This document shows positions 1 through 6,513 of a DNA stretch of 6,514 nucleotides, one piece after another. The position numbers were made by a program, and so were the translations under genes. The DNA is from Syntrophomonadaceae bacterium (GTDB lineage: Bacteria; Bacillota; Dethiobacteria; DTU022). The stretch lies in NCBI GenBank assembly GCA_003552365.1, contig PUKR01000253.1, forward strand, positions 1-6,514. Reading direction: 5' to 3'. The notes beneath the pieces are model-generated. The model searched no databases, was not told the origin of the DNA, and saw only the letters and a list, made by a program, of their open reading frames with translations. Position 1 is the stretch's first letter. Each line of letters starts with the position of its first letter.

Positions 1-1
1 C

Positions 2-535
2 GATCACTTAATCGCAGGCGATACATTTGCATTTATTAACGAGGCTCCCCGGTTTGACTTTTTACCGGACGCCTTGAATGAAAGCTTAAACCAAAGAGGT
101 TTTTTTGAAGCAAATGATCAATCCGGAGCAACGGTGATGCCCAAGGTTTCCATTACGGGAGATGCCACCGGCCTCGGGCTGGTAGCGAACAGTATTCGCA
201 AAGGACGGGAATGCGCAAACCGTGTCCACGCCGAACTGCAGGGGCTGGAATACATGCCGGAACAGAAAGAAGCCATTGACAGCTTTGACCTCCATCTGCA
301 CACCAATGAGAAAAACGCAGATACAGGGGCAATCAGTTTTCACGACGAGTATTTGCGCTGCCTGCACTGCGGAGTATGCATCCGCTGTGATGAATGCGTA
401 GAAGCCTGTCCCCGGCAAGCTCGCACCAGGGAAGGAATCGACTTCACGGTTGATCTAAAAAAATGCGGCGGTTGTGGAACCTGCGCCGCAACCTGCAAAG
501 GCGGCGTAATCCGTATGGTGCCCCGCTCAACTTAG
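2..535 (+). CDS. GltD-like FAD/NAD(P)-dependent oxidoreductase with C-terminal 2x[4Fe-4S] ferredoxin domain (3' end only)
   Basis: The frame is open from the left edge to the TAG at 533-535, giving the last 177 residues; the true start lies outside, and the TTG at 74 is internal. Residues about 14-22 (NEAPRFDFLP) match the strand that reads 'GEAPDLxFLP' in relatives. Residues 50-72 (SITGDATGLGL...RKGREC) are the conserved flavin-contacting GD motif and helix of pyridine nucleotide-disulfide/glutamate synthase small-subunit-like enzymes. The C-terminal part is a ferredoxin domain: C126, C129, C132 and C136-Pro form one CxxCxxCxxxCP motif, and C155, C158, C161 and C165 form a second, with Lys in place of the usual Pro. 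Two further cysteines, C120 and C123, extend the first motif. The family moves electrons between NAD(P)H, flavin and iron-sulfur partners; the acceptor cannot be told from this fragment. The gene is convergent with the signalling operon and need not be related to it. Confidence 0.85.
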   Translation, partial: DHLIAGDTFAFINEAPRFDFLPDALNESLNQRGFFEANDQSGATVMPKVSITGDATGLGLVANSIRKGRECANRVHAELQGLEYMPEQKEAIDSFDLHLHTNEKNADTGAISFHDEYLRCLHCGVCIRCDECVEACPRQARTREGIDFTVDLKKCGGCGTCAATCKGGVIRMVPRST

Positions 536-607
536 CCTTCGCCGGCCGGAATCTCTCGGCTGCACCGGTGGCCACCCTTATTATTCTTCTTCAAAACCCC
601 TGTCAGC

Positions 608-642
608 TTCCCGGATTGTTCCGAAAAACCGGAGCCTGGGAA
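608..642. terminator. possible bidirectional terminator hairpin between convergent genes
   Basis: TTCCC (608-612) pairs with GGGAA (638-642), and inside it GTTCCG (618-623) pairs with CGGAGC (630-635, one G-U) around a six-base A-rich loop. It lies in the 176-base gap between two genes that face each other, where terminators are expected. There is no clean T-run after it on either strand, so intrinsic termination is uncertain. Nothing else in 536-711 looks coding. Confidence 0.25.
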
Positions 643-711
643 TAGGCCCAACGCCGCTTTCCCGGCCGGTGTTAAAAGGAGAATTGTGAAGTCTCTAAAC
701 TGCCCGGATTA

Positions 712-1764
712 TCAAACCCTGTCTTTTGTTAGTTCTTCATAAATCGGGACCAGGTTCCTGTCCAGGACTGCCTCAATCAACTTGGGATCCAGCTGGGTTC
801 CGGAAACCCGTCGCAATTCTTCACATGTCTCAAGAACAGTTTTCCGGGGTGCATAAGGACGTTCCCGCAGCATGGCATCCACTGCATCGGCAACGGCAAT
901 AATTCTTGCGCCCAGGGGTATTTTCTCACCCTTCAACCCTAATGGGTAGCCCGAGCCGTCGTAATATTCATGATGATGCAGTACCAGGGGAATAACCTCT
1001 TCCAGGAATTTTACCGGAGAGAGTATTTCCGCTCCGATCACCGGATGTTTTTTAACCATATCGTATTCTTCCCTGCACAAATTATCGGGCTTTCGGAGGA
1101 CGCTCTCATCCACCCCTATCTTGCCAATGTCATGCAGGGTTGCCGCTTTCTTTAATACAACCAGGTCCTCTTCATCCATGTCCATGGCTTCACCGATCAT
1201 GTATACCAGCTCAGCTACTCGCTCCTGGTGCCCCTTGGTGTAAGAGTCCTTGGCGTCAACAGCGGCAACCAGAGAGTTAATAGTTTCCTCATAGTGCTTT
1301 TGAATATTGTTATAGCTTTCTTCAACTTGAGCTTCCAGTGATTTATTGGCCAGCTGGAGGTCACTTAATCGCTTCTTAATCGAGCGGGACTCGTCCCGGC
1401 GAGAAATACCTTTTGCTACAACATCCCGAACTGCCGCCTGGTCAAAAGGCTTGATCAGGTAATCAAGCGCACCCAGGCGCAGGGCTTTGGTGGCAGTATC
1501 CACCGAAGCATAAGCCGTGATCATTACCACCTCTGTTGAAGGCGCTTTTTCTTTTACTTTCTGCAGAAGCTCGATGCCGCTTATACCCGGCATTCGAATA
1601 TCTAAAATAATCAATGCAAATTCTGAATCCTCCAGATGCCCGAGAGCCTGACTGCCGTTCGCGGCGGTAATCACTTCATATTCATCTTTTAAGATCATGC
1701 GCAGGGACTCCCTGGGCCCCAGCTCATCGTCTACCACCAAAATTTTAGACTTGTTGGTGATCAT
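712..1764 (-). CDS. Response regulator with receiver and HD-GYP domain, probable c-di-GMP phosphodiesterase (RpfG-like)
   Basis: A 350-residue protein that probably hydrolyses cyclic di-GMP when its receiver is phosphorylated. The receiver (about 6-120) has the acidic pair D12/D13, phospho-acceptor D55 followed by an xRMPG turn, T83, Y102 and K105-Pro, so it should accept phosphate. A helical, probably coiled-coil linker (about 122-160) leads to the HD-GYP domain (about 165-345). That domain has H179, H211-D212 with K215 (HDIGK), H240, H264-H265-E266, the GSGYP signature at 270-274 and D293, which are the metal-binding and signature residues of active HD-GYP enzymes. The start is the ATG at 1764: AGGGAG sits six bases upstream, whereas the in-frame TTG at 1785 has no such site. 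It overlaps the end of the upstream kinase gene by 20 bases, implying translational coupling. No DNA-binding domain is present. The exact substrate (c-di-GMP or another cyclic dinucleotide) is inferred from the family. Confidence 0.93.
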   Translation of the reverse strand: MITNKSKILVVDDELGPRESLRMILKDEYEVITAANGSQALGHLEDSEFALIILDIRMPGISGIELLQKVKEKAPSTEVVMITAYASVDTATKALRLGALDYLIKPFDQAAVRDVVAKGISRRDESRSIKKRLSDLQLANKSLEAQVEESYNNIQKHYEETINSLVAAVDAKDSYTKGHQERVAELVYMIGEAMDMDEEDLVVLKKAATLHDIGKIGVDESVLRKPDNLCREEYDMVKKHPVIGAEILSPVKFLEEVIPLVLHHHEYYDGSGYPLGLKGEKIPLGARIIAVADAVDAMLRERPYAPRKTVLETCEELRRVSGTQLDPKLIEAVLDRNLVPIYEELTKDRV

Positions 1765-3757
1765 CTTTTTCTCCCTTTTCTGCAATTTGATCGGTGGCGG
1801 CCGGCAATTTAACTTCGAATCTTAAAGTTTTACTGTCGGGTTGAACCACCTGCAGTTCGCCGCCGTGATCTTCAATTATTTTTTTACTCACCGGCAGCCC
1901 CAAAGAAATAGTGTTATCCGGCCTTATTTCCAGGGGATCAAACATTCCTTTAATATCTTCCGGGTTTACTCCCTTGACGGCGGCGGAAAATATAATTTTA
2001 ACCACACCGGCAGTTTCTCCGCTTTCAGCTGAGGTCTTAACCGTTACACTTCCGCCTTCATGCAGGGTTTCAAAAAAATACTTTATAAGATAAGAAAAAG
2101 CTCTGCTTACATTCAGTTGATCCACAACCACCCGGGGATTTTCTTCACAATAGCCAGTTTCAAGCGCCTGATAAAGGCCGATCCCCTGCTCGTGCAACAA
2201 TTTGATTGCCGCATCACATAGATCGCGGGCATAGACAATTTCATATTTATACAGCAGCGCAGAAGAAAAAGCGCTGAGTTGGTCAATCAGTTCATTCAAT
2301 TTTTTCAGCTCCTGCTTAACCGTTCGCGAAAAAAAGTCTCGAAAACAGCTGTCATCATATTTTTCCGGCAGCATTTCCGAAAACGTCTGGATAGCTACCA
2401 TGGGATTCTTGATTTCATGGGCCAGTTGACCGACAAACCGGTTTAACACCTCGATCTGTTCCGCCTGACGGCGTTCCAGTTCCGCCTGCTTGCGGGTAGA
2501 GATGTCGTCAATAATCATGACGCTGCCCAGCACATCGCCTCCGGAGCTGGTCATCCGGTAAGTGCTGATTTCAAGGGGGAGCTTGCCCCGGGGCAGTTCA
2601 ACTTCTTTTTTATGGTAAGAACGCCCGCTGCTCAAAGTTTCATAAAGCAGGTCACCAAGAGGACTTGGTAAGCTTCTCAGGTCTCTGTCCACCATATCGC
2701 CCGGCTCACAGGAGAGGATCTCCCCTGCTCTATGGTTAAAGGTGGTAATTATATCTTCCTTGTTAATCGCTACAACCCCGCTGGTCATTAGCTGGAGTAT
2801 GCTTTCAATGTAAACTTTTTGGTTATACAACCGCTCATGCAAATCGATATCATTTAAAGCTATGGCAATGTTGCCACACACGGTGTAAAGCAGCTCCAAT
2901 TCTTTTTCATAAAAAGGAGTGCCGGCCACTTTCGAACCGATACACAAAACCCCGTTTAACTTTCCGTAGGCCACAAGAGGAACACAAACCGTGGCATGCA
3001 GCAGCTTCATCTCCTGCATTAAATCGGCGTGATGACGGCAATCTTTTTTTGCAAGCACTTCCGAATATTGAAGGATACGGCCTTCCCCGGCAAGCCAGGA
3101 AATGATCCCTTCTTTGGCCTTAAATCGAAACTGCTCATGCACCTCCGGATCCAGCCCTCTGTGGGCCACCACCACGTAATCATCACTGTATGGTGATTTT
3201 AACAGAACCGACAGTTTTGCCACCGGCACCAGCTCACTGACCGCATCGAGAAAAAGCGCCAAAAACCTGTCCTTGTTAAGCTGGTTGCTCAAAGCCCGGG
3301 AAAAATCACTTAATACCCGTGCCCAGGGCCGTGAAGGATAACCTTGCGCCAGCTGCATTTGTTCCGGTTGCGGAAAATAAGCCTGACTTTCCGTTTTTCC
3401 CTCTGATATCATCTTAACTTTCTCCCAGGCCCGGTTTAGAATCTTTTCCAGCATCCAGGTATCGGAGGGAAACAAAACAAAATCATAGAGGTACTCGGAC
3501 AGCCGGGCAAAACATTCTTTATCGCTCCCCAACCCGATATAAACCAGGTCGGGTTTGTTTTTGACCGCCTCCCGGAGCCATTCATCGGCAAACTGCCAGT
3601 CCAGATCCAGAAGAACCAGCCCCTGTTCGAGATTGTTCAACAAATTCCAACCATGAGCTTTGCCTTTATTCTCGATTAGAAAATAACCCTCCGGCAAGCA
3701 TTGTCCTATTTCTTCCCGATATTCATTGTTGTCGGTTATAAATAATACTACCTTCAA
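1745..3757 (-). CDS. Receiver-like/GAF/PAS histidine kinase homologue with degenerate ATP-binding domain (probable pseudokinase)
   Basis: A 670-residue protein without membrane segments. Residues 1-115 alternate strands and helices like a receiver, but the acidic pocket reads T8-D9-N10 and F96 stands where the conserved Lys precedes Pro97; D51 or D53 may mark the old phospho-acceptor. A GAF domain (about 160-310), a PAS-like domain (about 315-425) and a HisKA domain follow. The H-box is perfect: H447, E448, N451, P452. The HATPase region (about 505-655) keeps the overall fold pattern, F606-D607-P608 and the C-terminal HGGELQV and FEVKLP strands. However, the N-box Asn is replaced by Y560, the G1 DxGxG reads S591-A-A-V-K595, and only G620 of the G2 glycines remains. 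ATP use by this protein alone is therefore doubtful. It starts at TTG with AGAGGG six bases upstream. It lies 53 bases after the membrane kinase gene, to which it is paralogous from GAF to C-terminus, and overlaps the HD-GYP gene. It could serve as phosphotransfer partner, scaffold or inhibitor. Confidence 0.88.
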   Translation of the reverse strand: MKVVLFITDNNEYREEIGQCLPEGYFLIENKGKAHGWNLLNNLEQGLVLLDLDWQFADEWLREAVKNKPDLVYIGLGSDKECFARLSEYLYDFVLFPSDTWMLEKILNRAWEKVKMISEGKTESQAYFPQPEQMQLAQGYPSRPWARVLSDFSRALSNQLNKDRFLALFLDAVSELVPVAKLSVLLKSPYSDDYVVVAHRGLDPEVHEQFRFKAKEGIISWLAGEGRILQYSEVLAKKDCRHHADLMQEMKLLHATVCVPLVAYGKLNGVLCIGSKVAGTPFYEKELELLYTVCGNIAIALNDIDLHERLYNQKVYIESILQLMTSGVVAINKEDIITTFNHRAGEILSCEPGDMVDRDLRSLPSPLGDLLYETLSSGRSYHKKEVELPRGKLPLEISTYRMTSSGGDVLGSVMIIDDISTRKQAELERRQAEQIEVLNRFVGQLAHEIKNPMVAIQTFSEMLPEKYDDSCFRDFFSRTVKQELKKLNELIDQLSAFSSALLYKYEIVYARDLCDAAIKLLHEQGIGLYQALETGYCEENPRVVVDQLNVSRAFSYLIKYFFETLHEGGSVTVKTSAESGETAGVVKIIFSAAVKGVNPEDIKGMFDPLEIRPDNTISLGLPVSKKIIEDHGGELQVVQPDSKTLRFEVKLPAATDQIAEKGEKDDHQQV
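1771..1776 (-). promoter_or_regulatory. ribosome binding site of the HD-GYP regulator gene
   Basis: AGGGAG on the minus strand, six bases before the ATG at 1764 and lying inside the end of the preceding kinase gene. It decides the start in favour of 1764 over the longer TTG start at 1785. Confidence 0.75.
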
Positions 3758-3763
3758 ATTATT

Positions 3764-3769
3764 CCCTCT
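3764..3769 (-). promoter_or_regulatory. ribosome binding site supporting a TTG start for the pseudokinase gene
   Basis: AGAGGG on the minus strand, six bases before TTG at 3757. No ATG or GTG is equally well placed, so the rare initiation codon is supported. Confidence 0.7.
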
Positions 3770-3802
3770 TTCAACGGTAATTGTTAAACTATAATGACGG
3801 CC

Positions 3803-3822
3803 GGGCTGTATCAGGACAGCCT
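3803..3822 (-). other. short inverted repeat spanning the stop codon of the membrane kinase gene
   Basis: GGCTGT (3804-3809) and ACAGCC (3816-3821) form a six-base-pair stem, seven with a G-U pair, around a six-base loop that contains most of the TGA stop (3811-3813). No T-run follows on the minus strand, so it is not a convincing terminator. It could affect mRNA stability or the ratio of the two kinases, or be chance. Confidence 0.3.
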
Positions 3823-6342
3823 GTTATATTTTCGCGGCAGAGTTATTTCAAACCTTGTCCCTTTGTCCTCGCTGCTGTTAAATTTAACCTGCCCGCCGTG
3901 GGCGGCTATAATCTTATGGCTTATGCTCAAGCCGATCCCGATGCCTTCAGCTTTACTGGTCACGAAAGGATCAAAAATCTTGTCTCGAAGGGACTCCGGA
4001 ATTCCTGTACCCGTATCTTCGATATAAATCAGCACGCGCGATTCCGCACCGGCATTCTCATTGCGGTACAGGGTCCCATCTTTATTTTTTCCGCCTCTTT
4101 GCAGGACTAAAGTTGTGGGAACAAGGCCGATGGTCAGCAAACCTCCGTCAGGCATGGCATGCACGGCATTAACACAGACATTTAACAGGGCCTGTTTGAG
4201 CAAATCGCGGTCGGCCTCTATTGTCAAGGGTTGATCCGGGAACTGCTTGTTAATCGTAATATTTTGCTTTTCAATCTGCGGTGAAAGCAGTAAAATCATC
4301 TCATCTAAAAGCGCAGTAAGTTCAACCGCTTCAATAGAAAGATCCGCTTCTTTAACAAAATTTAGCAGCTCCGCCACAAGGTCATTTATCCGGGTTATTT
4401 CCTGGCTTACCACCCCGGCAAAATTATTGCGGAAATCATCATCATCATATTTATCGGGCAGCAGTTCGGCAAAGGTCTTGATCGAAACCAAGGGGTTCTT
4501 TATTTCATGGGCTATCCCCGCCGCGACTTCACCCAGGGAAGCCAGCCTTTGAGCCTGGCTCTTTTGTTTTTCCAGCTCTTTGATTCGGGTTACATCGCTC
4601 AAAACCATAATAACTTCCCTGCCTTCACTGTCCGGAATTTCCACCAGGGAAGTGTGGCATGAAAGATAAAACCTTTCTTTACCTACGGGTAATAGAACTT
4701 CGACATCGCTGCAGCCTTCCCCTTTGTCCAGGGTTTCGCTGAAAAGCTGATGCAGGTTTTCTCCAAGGATAATGCGGGCCTTTTTCCCCAAAACCTGCCG
4801 TGCAGTCAGACCGGTAATTAATTCCGCCTCGCTGTTAAAGATAGTGATTACCCCTCGTTCATTGACGGCAATCAATCCGTTTCCCATGCTGGCCAATACT
4901 TCCTCCAGGTACTGCTTGACTGCCAGCAAATCCTGGTAAAGCCGGGCATTTTTCAAGGCTACGGATACCTGGGATGACAGCATCGCCAAAAGCTGCACAT
5001 CTTCTTTAAAAAAAGGCTCCCCCGATGATTTCGCGCCCAGGAACAATAAACCTTCCACATGATCATCGGCAACCAGGGGCACCACCGCTTCCACTCCGCT
5101 TTCGAGCATCTCCCACTCCAGGCTCATGCGCAGCTTTTTTGACCTGATTCTTTTTAGATCCGTGAGCAGTAATATATCTTTCTGTTCTTCCAGGTAGGAT
5201 ATTAAGGTTTCCCCGGGCGCAGCAGGTTCATTTTTTACTTTGTGGGCGTAGGGGGTATTGTTAATTATGGCGGAGTAATGATACTGATGGTTGGTTTTCC
5301 AGCTGTAAAAAATGTGATCAAGATCCATATCTTTGACTATGCTTTGAGTAAGAGAAGCAAGCAGTTCTTTTAGATCCAGCAGAGCAACCAGGTTTCTGAC
5401 TCGCCCGTACAAGGAGGCATGATAGTCGGTTACTTTTTTAAATAAATATTTATCCAGCAGGGCCTGCACCCGATTTCCCACCGGGCGCAGGGCGAACATC
5501 ATTATGAGGGCAACAATAATTACCGTCACTTCCACGCTGGCGTCCGGCGGTAAAGCTCCCCATGTCAGTAAAGAGCGAAAAACAACAGTCAGTACCCCGG
5601 TAAGTAAAATAAATGTCAGCAGCATGGCCAGGTTACGGCGGATCGCAAACCGGATATCCATAAACCGGTACTTAACAATGGCATAGCCGATTGTGCCGGC
5701 CAAAATCAGGGAAAAAGCGGGCCCGAGGGAACGCAGGTCCAGGGGTCCCAGCTGCCATATCCCCATGGTAGGGAGAATCATGTTCGCCGGAGTGGCTAGA
5801 AAAATAAATATTATCATACCCCATAAAAAATAGCTCATCTGCAGGCGTACCAACCCGTGAGCGGCAAGCAGCTTCTTGTAAAGCCGGTAAATCGTAAATG
5901 CAATAACGCCCACCATGTAAAACGAAAAAGGAATATAAAGGGCGCTGAAAAGCGGTTCCTTCATTGCCAGGGGCTCTTTGATTCCCACAACCATGAAAGG
6001 GGTAAAGCAAAGAAGAAAAAGCAAGCCGCTGATCGCCAGCAGGATAGTGGTTTTTCTGCTTGAAAAAGGGTTGCCGCTCGGAAAAGATACGGCGATGGCA
6101 TAACCATGCCAGGGCAGGAAGATTACAAAAGCATGGCTGGCCCTGATCCAGAACAGCAAAGAATCATAAGCGGAGTGAACGGTAACCATCAATACGGAAA
6201 ACGCCCACAGGCTGACGCTTACCGACAAACTAAGCATTAAACGGTTAAAAGCTGTATAGGGACTTTTTGCCAGGACAATTCCACCGATTGCCAGATGGGC
6301 GATAATTGTGCCGATCAATAAATATAAAGTAATATTGGCCAA
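3811..6342 (-). CDS. Membrane-bound sensor histidine kinase (multi-pass N-terminus, GAF, PAS, HisKA, HATPase)
   Basis: An 843-residue sensor kinase. The first 225 residues hold seven hydrophobic segments (about 4-24, 34-56, 64-86, 98-120, 132-153, 169-190, 204-224), ending in TIGYAIVKYRFMDIR, typical of the HisKA_7TM-type N-terminus. Two more helices (about 238-260 and 268-287) precede a DKYLFKK linker. A GAF domain (about 325-468), a PAS domain (about 475-590), a short coiled linker and HisKA follow, with H612, E613, N616 and P617. The HATPase domain is complete: N721 and N725 (N-box), D776, G778 and G780 (G1), F790-D791-P792-F793, and G800, G802 and G804 (G2). About 30 residues between the N-box strand and G1 (740-770) are longer than usual. 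It should autophosphorylate on H612; the signal is unknown. The start is TTG at 6342 with AAGGAG ten bases upstream, a slightly long spacing. It is the first gene of the operon, and the likely phosphate receivers are the HD-GYP regulator and possibly the pseudokinase. Confidence 0.93.
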   Translation of the reverse strand: MANITLYLLIGTIIAHLAIGGIVLAKSPYTAFNRLMLSLSVSVSLWAFSVLMVTVHSAYDSLLFWIRASHAFVIFLPWHGYAIAVSFPSGNPFSSRKTTILLAISGLLFLLCFTPFMVVGIKEPLAMKEPLFSALYIPFSFYMVGVIAFTIYRLYKKLLAAHGLVRLQMSYFLWGMIIFIFLATPANMILPTMGIWQLGPLDLRSLGPAFSLILAGTIGYAIVKYRFMDIRFAIRRNLAMLLTFILLTGVLTVVFRSLLTWGALPPDASVEVTVIIVALIMMFALRPVGNRVQALLDKYLFKKVTDYHASLYGRVRNLVALLDLKELLASLTQSIVKDMDLDHIFYSWKTNHQYHYSAIINNTPYAHKVKNEPAAPGETLISYLEEQKDILLLTDLKRIRSKKLRMSLEWEMLESGVEAVVPLVADDHVEGLLFLGAKSSGEPFFKEDVQLLAMLSSQVSVALKNARLYQDLLAVKQYLEEVLASMGNGLIAVNERGVITIFNSEAELITGLTARQVLGKKARIILGENLHQLFSETLDKGEGCSDVEVLLPVGKERFYLSCHTSLVEIPDSEGREVIMVLSDVTRIKELEKQKSQAQRLASLGEVAAGIAHEIKNPLVSIKTFAELLPDKYDDDDFRNNFAGVVSQEITRINDLVAELLNFVKEADLSIEAVELTALLDEMILLLSPQIEKQNITINKQFPDQPLTIEADRDLLKQALLNVCVNAVHAMPDGGLLTIGLVPTTLVLQRGGKNKDGTLYRNENAGAESRVLIYIEDTGTGIPESLRDKIFDPFVTSKAEGIGIGLSISHKIIAAHGGQVKFNSSEDKGTRFEITLPRKYNRLS

Positions 6343-6352
6343 AATAAAAATA

Positions 6353-6358
6353 CTCCTT
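6353..6358 (-). promoter_or_regulatory. ribosome binding site supporting a TTG start for the membrane kinase gene
   Basis: AAGGAG on the minus strand, ten bases before TTG at 6342. In-frame ATT codons lie between them, but TTG is the commoner start. Confidence 0.65.
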
Positions 6359-6369
6359 CGTAGAACGGT

Positions 6370-6393
6370 TTGTAAGGTGGTTATCCTTTACAA
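6370..6393 (-). promoter_or_regulatory. imperfect inverted repeat in the leader of the kinase operon
   Basis: TTGTAAGG (6370-6377) and CCTTTACAA (6385-6393) are reverse complements apart from one extra base, separated by seven bases. It sits 27 bases upstream of the kinase start in the 63-base gap after the preceding gene. An operator or a leader hairpin are both possible; no T-run follows it on the minus strand, so a terminator is unlikely. No clear -35/-10 pair was found in the gap, so the kinase operon may be read through from the upstream gene. Confidence 0.35.
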
Positions 6394-6405
6394 TTTAAGC
6401 TCCGG

Positions 6406-6513
6406 TTACTTCTCCGGATCACTAAAAACCAAGCTGGTAAACCCTCCGCCAAAACCGCGCATATTAACCATTACCCGGTTTACCCTGGCCATTCTTCCGG
6501 TCGCAGGAACAAA
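6406..6513 (-). CDS. C-terminal fragment of an upstream gene, possibly beta-ketoacyl synthase family
   Basis: This frame is open from the right edge to TAA (6406-6408), giving 35 residues; both other minus-strand frames meet a stop within about 50 bases. The ending, VNMRGFGGGFTSLVF, resembles the last strands of KAS/thiolase-fold enzymes, which usually read N-x-FGFGG-x-N-x-S-L-V. The match is short, and the central GFGG with a following S-L-V is the only firm resemblance. It has the same orientation as the kinase operon and ends 63 bases before it, so cotranscription is possible. Confidence 0.5.
   Translation of the reverse strand, partial: FVPATGRMARVNRVMVNMRGFGGGFTSLVFSDPEK

Noticed and set aside
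86..418. Minus-strand open frame opposite the oxidoreductase
   Set aside because: The plus strand encodes clear flavoprotein and ferredoxin motifs over the same span; the opposite frame shows no domain.
74..535. A complete 153-residue ferredoxin-like gene starting at TTG 74
   Set aside because: The same frame is open to the left edge and codes for oxidoreductase residues, so this TTG is internal.
541..670. Repeated CCGGCCGG tracts at 541 and 662
   Set aside because: Short self-complementary GC runs; too short and too far apart to call a repeat element or terminator.
1764..1785. Longer TTG start for the HD-GYP regulator
   Set aside because: No ribosome binding site upstream of 1785, while AGGGAG is ideally placed before the ATG at 1764, and receiver domains normally begin a few residues before the first strand.
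1745..2260. Frameshift or sequencing error causing the degenerate HATPase domain
   Set aside because: The reading frame is continuous, and conserved elements (FDP, HGGEL, FEVKLP) occur in the right order before and after the altered boxes.
3791..3800. TATAATG-like and TATAGT-like -10 boxes between the kinase genes
   Set aside because: No acceptable -35 partner at the right distance on either strand, and the genes are closely spaced in an operon.
3781..4110. Plus-strand open frames opposite the kinase genes
   Set aside because: They are antisense to strongly conserved kinase domains and have no ribosome binding site or recognisable product; the same holds for the frames at 970-1155, 4247-4552 and 5857-6063.
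4435..4448. ATC trinucleotide repeat
   Set aside because: It simply encodes the Asp run in KYDDDD after the H-box; the paralogue has a shorter version at the same place.
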